Source: Nitrosomonadaceae bacterium
Lineage (GTDB): Bacteria > Pseudomonadota > Gammaproteobacteria > Burkholderiales > Nitrosomonadaceae
DNA length: 41,404 bases
NCBI GenBank assembly: GCA_002721545.1
Contig: PBKR01000029.1
Span: 1 to 41,404, forward strand
Direction: 5' to 3'
Part shown: positions 38,299-41,404 of the stretch, piece by piece
How positions within the stretch are numbered: the first letter of the stretch is position 1
Layout: each line of letters begins with the position of its first letter
Notes under the pieces: model-generated
The model's input: the letters and a program-made list of their open reading frames with translations, nothing else
What the model was told of the DNA's origin: nothing
The model's database searches: none
Position numbers and translations under genes: made by a program

Positions 38299-38338
38299 TA
38301 AGATATCTAGCTATAGAATATTAAGGATAAAAAATAGA

Positions 38339-39541
38339 ATGTTTACTGATCGAGTCTTATCTGGGATGCGCCCTACCGGTAATCTGCATCTAGGGCATTA
38401 TCATGGTGTGTTGAAGAATTGGGTAGAATTGCAGCAAGAATTTGAATGTTTATTTTTTGTTGCTGATTGGCATGCACTTACAACTCACTATGATGCACCA
38501 GAAATTATCGAACAAAATGTTTGGGACATGGTAGTAGACTGGCTTTCTGCTGGTATAGATCCAGCACAGGCAACTCTGTTTATTCAATCACGTGTTCCTG
38601 CTCATGCTGAATTACATTTATTACTTTCAATGATTACACCATTAGGTTGGTTAGAGAGGGTCCCTACATACAAAGATCAGCAAGAAAATATAACAGACAA
38701 AGATTTAAGCACTATTGGTTTTCTTGGCTATCCATTATTGCAGAGTGCAGATATCCTTATTTATCGTGCTAATCGAGTTCCAGTTGGAGAAGACCAGACA
38801 CCACATATAGAGTTTACGCGTGAGATTTCACGTCGATTTAACCATATTTATGGTAAGGAACCTGGATTTAAAGAGAAGGCTGAGGCTGCTATCAAGAAAC
38901 TTGGGTCAAAAAAATCGAAAATTTATAGAGAATTACGTAATCGTTACCAGGAAAAGGGAGATAGTGAGGCTTTAGAAACAGCAAGGTCATTACTTGATGA
39001 GCAGCAAAATTTGAATATGGGCGATCGAGAGAGATTATTTGGGTATCTGGAAGGAGGAGGAAAAATGATTTTATCAGAGCCTGAAGCAATGCTTACTAAT
39101 GCGTCAAAAATGCCAGGCTTGGATAGTCAAAAAATGTCTAAATCGTATAATAATACAATTGGCTTGAGAGAGAATCCAGATAGTGTAAAAAATAAAATTC
39201 GAACGATGCGTACAGATCCAGCTCGGATTCGGCGTGGTGACCCAGGCGATCCAACTAGGTGCCCAGTTTGGCAATTTCATTTAGTTTATTCAAATGATAC
39301 TATCAAAAATTGGGTTCAAGAAGGGTGTAAAAATGCAGGGATTGGTTGTTTGGAGTGTAAGCAACCAGTAATTGAGGCGGTGCTTGCAGAGCAACAGCCT
39401 ATGCATGAACGTGCAAAAATATATGAAGAAGATCCTACTTTAGTACGTAATATTATTGCAGATGGCTGCGAAAAAGCTGATAAGCTAGCACAGGAAACTA
39501 TGCGAGATGTAAAAGAAGCGATGGGGTTAAGTTATTCTTAA
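38339..39541 (+). CDS. trpS: Tryptophanyl-tRNA synthetase, long betaproteobacterial form
   Basis: TrpS charges tRNA-Trp. From the ATG at 38339 it is 400 residues, starting MFTDRVLSGMRPTGNLHLGHYHG; the class I HIGH motif is HLGH at 17-20 and KMSKS is at 265-269. The frame is open to a GTG at 38282, but AAGGA at 38323-38327 and the family N-terminus favour the ATG. The protein is longer than E. coli TrpS (334) because of an insert of about 60-70 residues before KMSKS (from EKAEAAIKKLGSKK to LEGGGKM). That long form is common in betaproteobacteria. Confidence 0.95.
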   Translation: MFTDRVLSGMRPTGNLHLGHYHGVLKNWVELQQEFECLFFVADWHALTTHYDAPEIIEQNVWDMVVDWLSAGIDPAQATLFIQSRVPAHAELHLLLSMITPLGWLERVPTYKDQQENITDKDLSTIGFLGYPLLQSADILIYRANRVPVGEDQTPHIEFTREISRRFNHIYGKEPGFKEKAEAAIKKLGSKKSKIYRELRNRYQEKGDSEALETARSLLDEQQNLNMGDRERLFGYLEGGGKMILSEPEAMLTNASKMPGLDSQKMSKSYNNTIGLRENPDSVKNKIRTMRTDPARIRRGDPGDPTRCPVWQFHLVYSNDTIKNWVQEGCKNAGIGCLECKQPVIEAVLAEQQPMHERAKIYEEDPTLVRNIIADGCEKADKLAQETMRDVKEAMGLSYS

Positions 39542-39612
39542 AAATTATTTTTATGGGTTACTATATAGTCTGTAGAGTATGACTAGATTAAATAAATGGG
39601 TTTTATTTTAGT

Positions 39613-40428
39613 GTGAATCAATTTCCTAGTTTCTCAAAAATAAGCTCTTCTATTGCAAGCATCCATGGTGAACCGCTTTTGGAAATGCCAAAGGATCTTT
39701 TTATTCCCCCAGATGCTTTGGAAGTTTTTCTTGATTCATTTCAAGGGCCATTAGATTTACTACTTTATCTTATTCGTAAGCATAGTCTGGAAGTGTTGGA
39801 TATTCCAATGGCAGATCTTACTCGACAATATATGGCTTATGTCGAATTGATGCGCGCGAATCAACTTGAGCTGGCCGCAGAATATTTATTGATGACTGCG
39901 CTTTTAATAGAAATTAAATCTCGTATGTTGTTACCTCGGCCAGTTATTAGTGACAATGAAGATGAATTGGACCCTCGTGCTGAATTGGTGCGCAGATTGT
40001 TAGAATATGAGCAAATTAAGCTGGCTGCAAATCGTTTGAATGAAATACCTCAGGCTGAACGTGATTTTACATTAGCTCAAGTATTAGTTGAGCAGATGAC
40101 AGTAAAACATTTACCTGAAGTAAGTGCCGATGATTTATACAATGCGTGGATTACATTGATTGTACGTGCTCAAAATAGGCGTCATCATCGAGTTATAAGA
40201 TCAAAACTTTCAATAAGATCACATATGAGTCTTATCATACGTCATCTACGTGGATCCGAATTTATTGAATTTAATAAGTTATTTGGGCCTGCTGCAGGTG
40301 TGCCTGAGATAGTAGTAACTTTTCTTGCGCTACTTGAACTTGTAAAAGAAGGTTTGATAGAAATCACACAATCTCAACCTATTGGAACTATTTATGCCAA
40401 ATCAATCAACTTCGTTGCTTCCTCATAG
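39613..40428 (+). CDS. scpA: Condensin kleisin subunit ScpA
   Basis: ScpA bridges the SMC heads in the chromosome-segregation condensin. The 271-residue protein has the kleisin N-terminal block FQGPLDLLLYLIRKHSLEVLDIPMADLTRQYMAY (about 46-77) and the C-terminal winged-helix region VVTFLALLELVKEGLIEITQ. The start is GTG 39613. No good ribosome binding site precedes it, and the first 35 residues are variable in the family. The end overlaps scpB by 35 bases. Confidence 0.92.
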   Translation: MNQFPSFSKISSSIASIHGEPLLEMPKDLFIPPDALEVFLDSFQGPLDLLLYLIRKHSLEVLDIPMADLTRQYMAYVELMRANQLELAAEYLLMTALLIEIKSRMLLPRPVISDNEDELDPRAELVRRLLEYEQIKLAANRLNEIPQAERDFTLAQVLVEQMTVKHLPEVSADDLYNAWITLIVRAQNRRHHRVIRSKLSIRSHMSLIIRHLRGSEFIEFNKLFGPAAGVPEIVVTFLALLELVKEGLIEITQSQPIGTIYAKSINFVASS

Positions 40429-41056
40429 CTCATTCGAGTTAAAAGATTCTGATCAAATAAAGCGGGTATTAGAAGCAGCATTACTAACTACACAAGATCC
40501 TTTGTCATTGTCAGAAATAAAAAAATTATTTGATGGAAAGGTAAGTACAGAAGTGCTTTGTAAATTACTTGAGGAATTACGTGAGAAATGGGTAGAGGGG
40601 GGCATAGAGTTAGTATGTGTTGCTAGTGGATGGCGATTCCATACGAAATTAGAGATTCAAAAGTTTCTTAATAAACTAAATCCACAAAAGCCCCCCCGGT
40701 ATTCACGGGCTGTATTGGAAACACTTGCCATTATAGCTTATCGGCAGCCAGTAACACGTGGTGATATTGAAGAAATTCGCGGAGTGTCAGTATCGAGTCC
40801 GGTACTTAGAGTTTTAGAAGCACGTGGTTGGATAGAAGTTATTGGACATCGAGATGTTCCTGGTAGGCCAATGCTATTTGCAACTACCAATAATTTTCTT
40901 GATGATCTTAATTTGCGTTCTTTAGAGGAGTTGCCTCAACTAGAAGAGCCAGGGCAGCTTATCGATGAAAAAGAAGAGTTAGCGATGGTATCAGAAAAAG
41001 AATTAACTTCTCAACATGAAATTCATGAAGAATTAAATCTAGATAATAGCGGTTAA
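40394..41056 (+). CDS. scpB: Condensin accessory subunit ScpB
   Basis: ScpB is the winged-helix dimer that binds ScpA in the SMC-ScpAB condensin. Starting at ATG 40394 gives 220 residues; an upstream in-frame TTG (40382) is less likely. Two winged-helix domains are present, with the family signature AVLETLAIIAYRQPVTRGDIEEIRGVSVSSPVLRVLEARGWIEVIGHRDVPGRP (about 107-160). The acidic C-terminal tail (about 175-220) is typical. It overlaps scpA by 35 bases, so translation is probably coupled. Confidence 0.93.
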   Translation: MPNQSTSLLPHSSFELKDSDQIKRVLEAALLTTQDPLSLSEIKKLFDGKVSTEVLCKLLEELREKWVEGGIELVCVASGWRFHTKLEIQKFLNKLNPQKPPRYSRAVLETLAIIAYRQPVTRGDIEEIRGVSVSSPVLRVLEARGWIEVIGHRDVPGRPMLFATTNNFLDDLNLRSLEELPQLEEPGQLIDEKEELAMVSEKELTSQHEIHEELNLDNSG

Positions 41057-41264
41057 AATAAAAGATAGGATAAAAATTTAAGCTACAATTTTTTGGCATC
41101 TTAAAAAATATATAAATTTGTATAAATTTAATATTTAATGATTCTTATAAGCTATAAATGAGAATATACTATTTAAATAACAGTGTTTTACCTTTATTTT
41201 TTGTTTTTTCTTTATTATATACATGATAAATTTTAAAATGTATACGGAAAGCGTTGGTTTTTCA

Positions 41265-41315
41265 CAAGTAATTTTTTAGCCCCAAAATTACGTAACAAAT
41301 TACTTGACTTGGGGC
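41265..41315. repeat. Two interleaved inverted repeats (a-b-a'-b' order)
   Basis: Arms CAAGTAATTT (41265-41274) and AAATTACTTG (41297-41306) are exact complements. So are GCCCCAA (41279-41285) and TTGGGGC (41309-41315). Because they alternate, the two stems cannot both be simple hairpins; transcribed together they would form a pseudoknot topology, or they are separate protein sites. The right arms overlap the -35 box of the candidate promoter at 41304. Confidence 0.6.
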
Positions 41316-41333
41316 GCTTTTCTCGGCTAATCT
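41304..41333 (+). promoter_or_regulatory. Candidate sigma-70 promoter at the right edge
   Basis: TTGACT (41304-41309) is followed after 18 bases by TAATCT (41328-41333), identical in both boxes and spacing to the candidate amoC promoter on the other side of the window. The gene it would drive lies past the edge. The -35 box overlaps inverted-repeat arms, and a 12-base palindrome (AATCTGCAGATT, 41329-41340) covers the -10 box. Confidence 0.45.
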
Positions 41334-41404
41334 GCAGATTGATTGTCGGCTAATATAAGTGTCGAGATATATTCTCGTCACAAAGGTTTTGAAAGTCGTA
41401 GTAC

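Larger units (their letters stand above)
41057..41404. other. Non-coding right-edge region downstream of scpB
   Basis: The first 200 bases are very AT-rich with no clear gene. The last 140 bases are less AT-rich and crowded with signals: interleaved inverted repeats, a candidate promoter, a 12-base palindrome, a direct repeat TCGGCTAAT (41323-41331 and 41346-41354) and a hairpin CGAGA/TCTCG (41363-41377) that would lie in the transcript leader. No coding frame is evident before the edge. Confidence 0.55.

Noticed and set aside
38282-38338. GTG-initiated extension of TrpS
   Set aside because: It adds 19 non-conserved residues overlapping the M50 gene; the ATG at 38339 has a ribosome binding site and the family N-terminus.
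1-41404. CRISPR arrays, transposases, phage genes, toxin-antitoxin or defence systems, tRNA and rRNA genes
   Set aside because: No regularly spaced repeats, no recognisable mobile-element or defence protein, and no cloverleaf or rRNA sequence was seen on either strand by reading; a dedicated tRNA/rRNA scan was not possible.

Overview
The window looks like chromosomal DNA of a betaproteobacterial ammonia oxidiser of the Nitrosomonas/Nitrosospira kind. The key clue is at the left edge. The minus strand carries the first 36 codons of what reads as AmoC (ammonia monooxygenase subunit C), behind a good ribosome binding site and a long leader. The gene orders FKBP-DUF971-ubiE-ubiJ-ubiB and PHP-(yciO)-M50-trpS-scpA-scpB, and the long form of TrpS, also suit betaproteobacteria. 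By eye the DNA is clearly AT-rich, with very AT-rich intergenic stretches. That is unusual for the ammonia oxidisers I know of, which lie nearer 45-54 % GC, and together with one decayed gene it hints at genome erosion. No composition was computed.

Layout from left to right. 1-536: start of amoC and its regulatory region, divergent from priA (replication restart helicase). 2785-11940 (minus): a fructosamine-kinase-family protein, argH, and a complete SUF iron-sulfur cluster operon, iscR-sufA-sufB-sufC-sufD-sufS-sufU-nfu. It is fronted by a strong sigma-70 promoter covered by two tandem IscR-type operators. 12129-18643: a TetR repressor divergent from a complete tripartite RND efflux operon (adaptor, pump, outer membrane channel), with two palindromic operators between them. 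18815-22947: an Atm1-type ABC exporter, a PBP7-type endopeptidase and a putative Na+/H+ antiporter. 23225-27180: a periplasmic FKBP prolyl isomerase, a DUF971 protein and the ubiquinone genes ubiE, ubiJ and ubiB. 27532-30111: a thioredoxin-like [2Fe-2S] ferredoxin, an alpha/beta hydrolase, a secreted protein with a possible Cys-His-Asp triad, a candidate 39-residue membrane protein and the 7Fe ferredoxin FdxA. 30137-36357: an overlapping AddB-like/AddA-like nuclease-helicase pair. 36553-41056: a PHP phosphoesterase, a yciO pseudogene remnant, a site-2-type protease, TrpS and the condensin partners ScpA and ScpB. 41057-41404: a non-coding regulatory stretch with interleaved inverted repeats and a promoter like the one proposed for amoC.

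Several genes fit together functionally. The SUF operon supplies clusters to the ferredoxins and to the Fe-S nuclease AddB seen here. The ubi genes make the quinone that carries electrons from ammonia oxidation. The efflux operon appears to be locally regulated.

I found no CRISPR array, transposase, prophage, rRNA or tRNA, and no defence island. Most of the window is ordinary housekeeping DNA. The parts most worth a second look are the non-coding signals (IscR tandem operator, efflux operators, right-edge interleaved repeats), the yciO remnant, and the small or unassigned genes around 28.7-29.8 kb.
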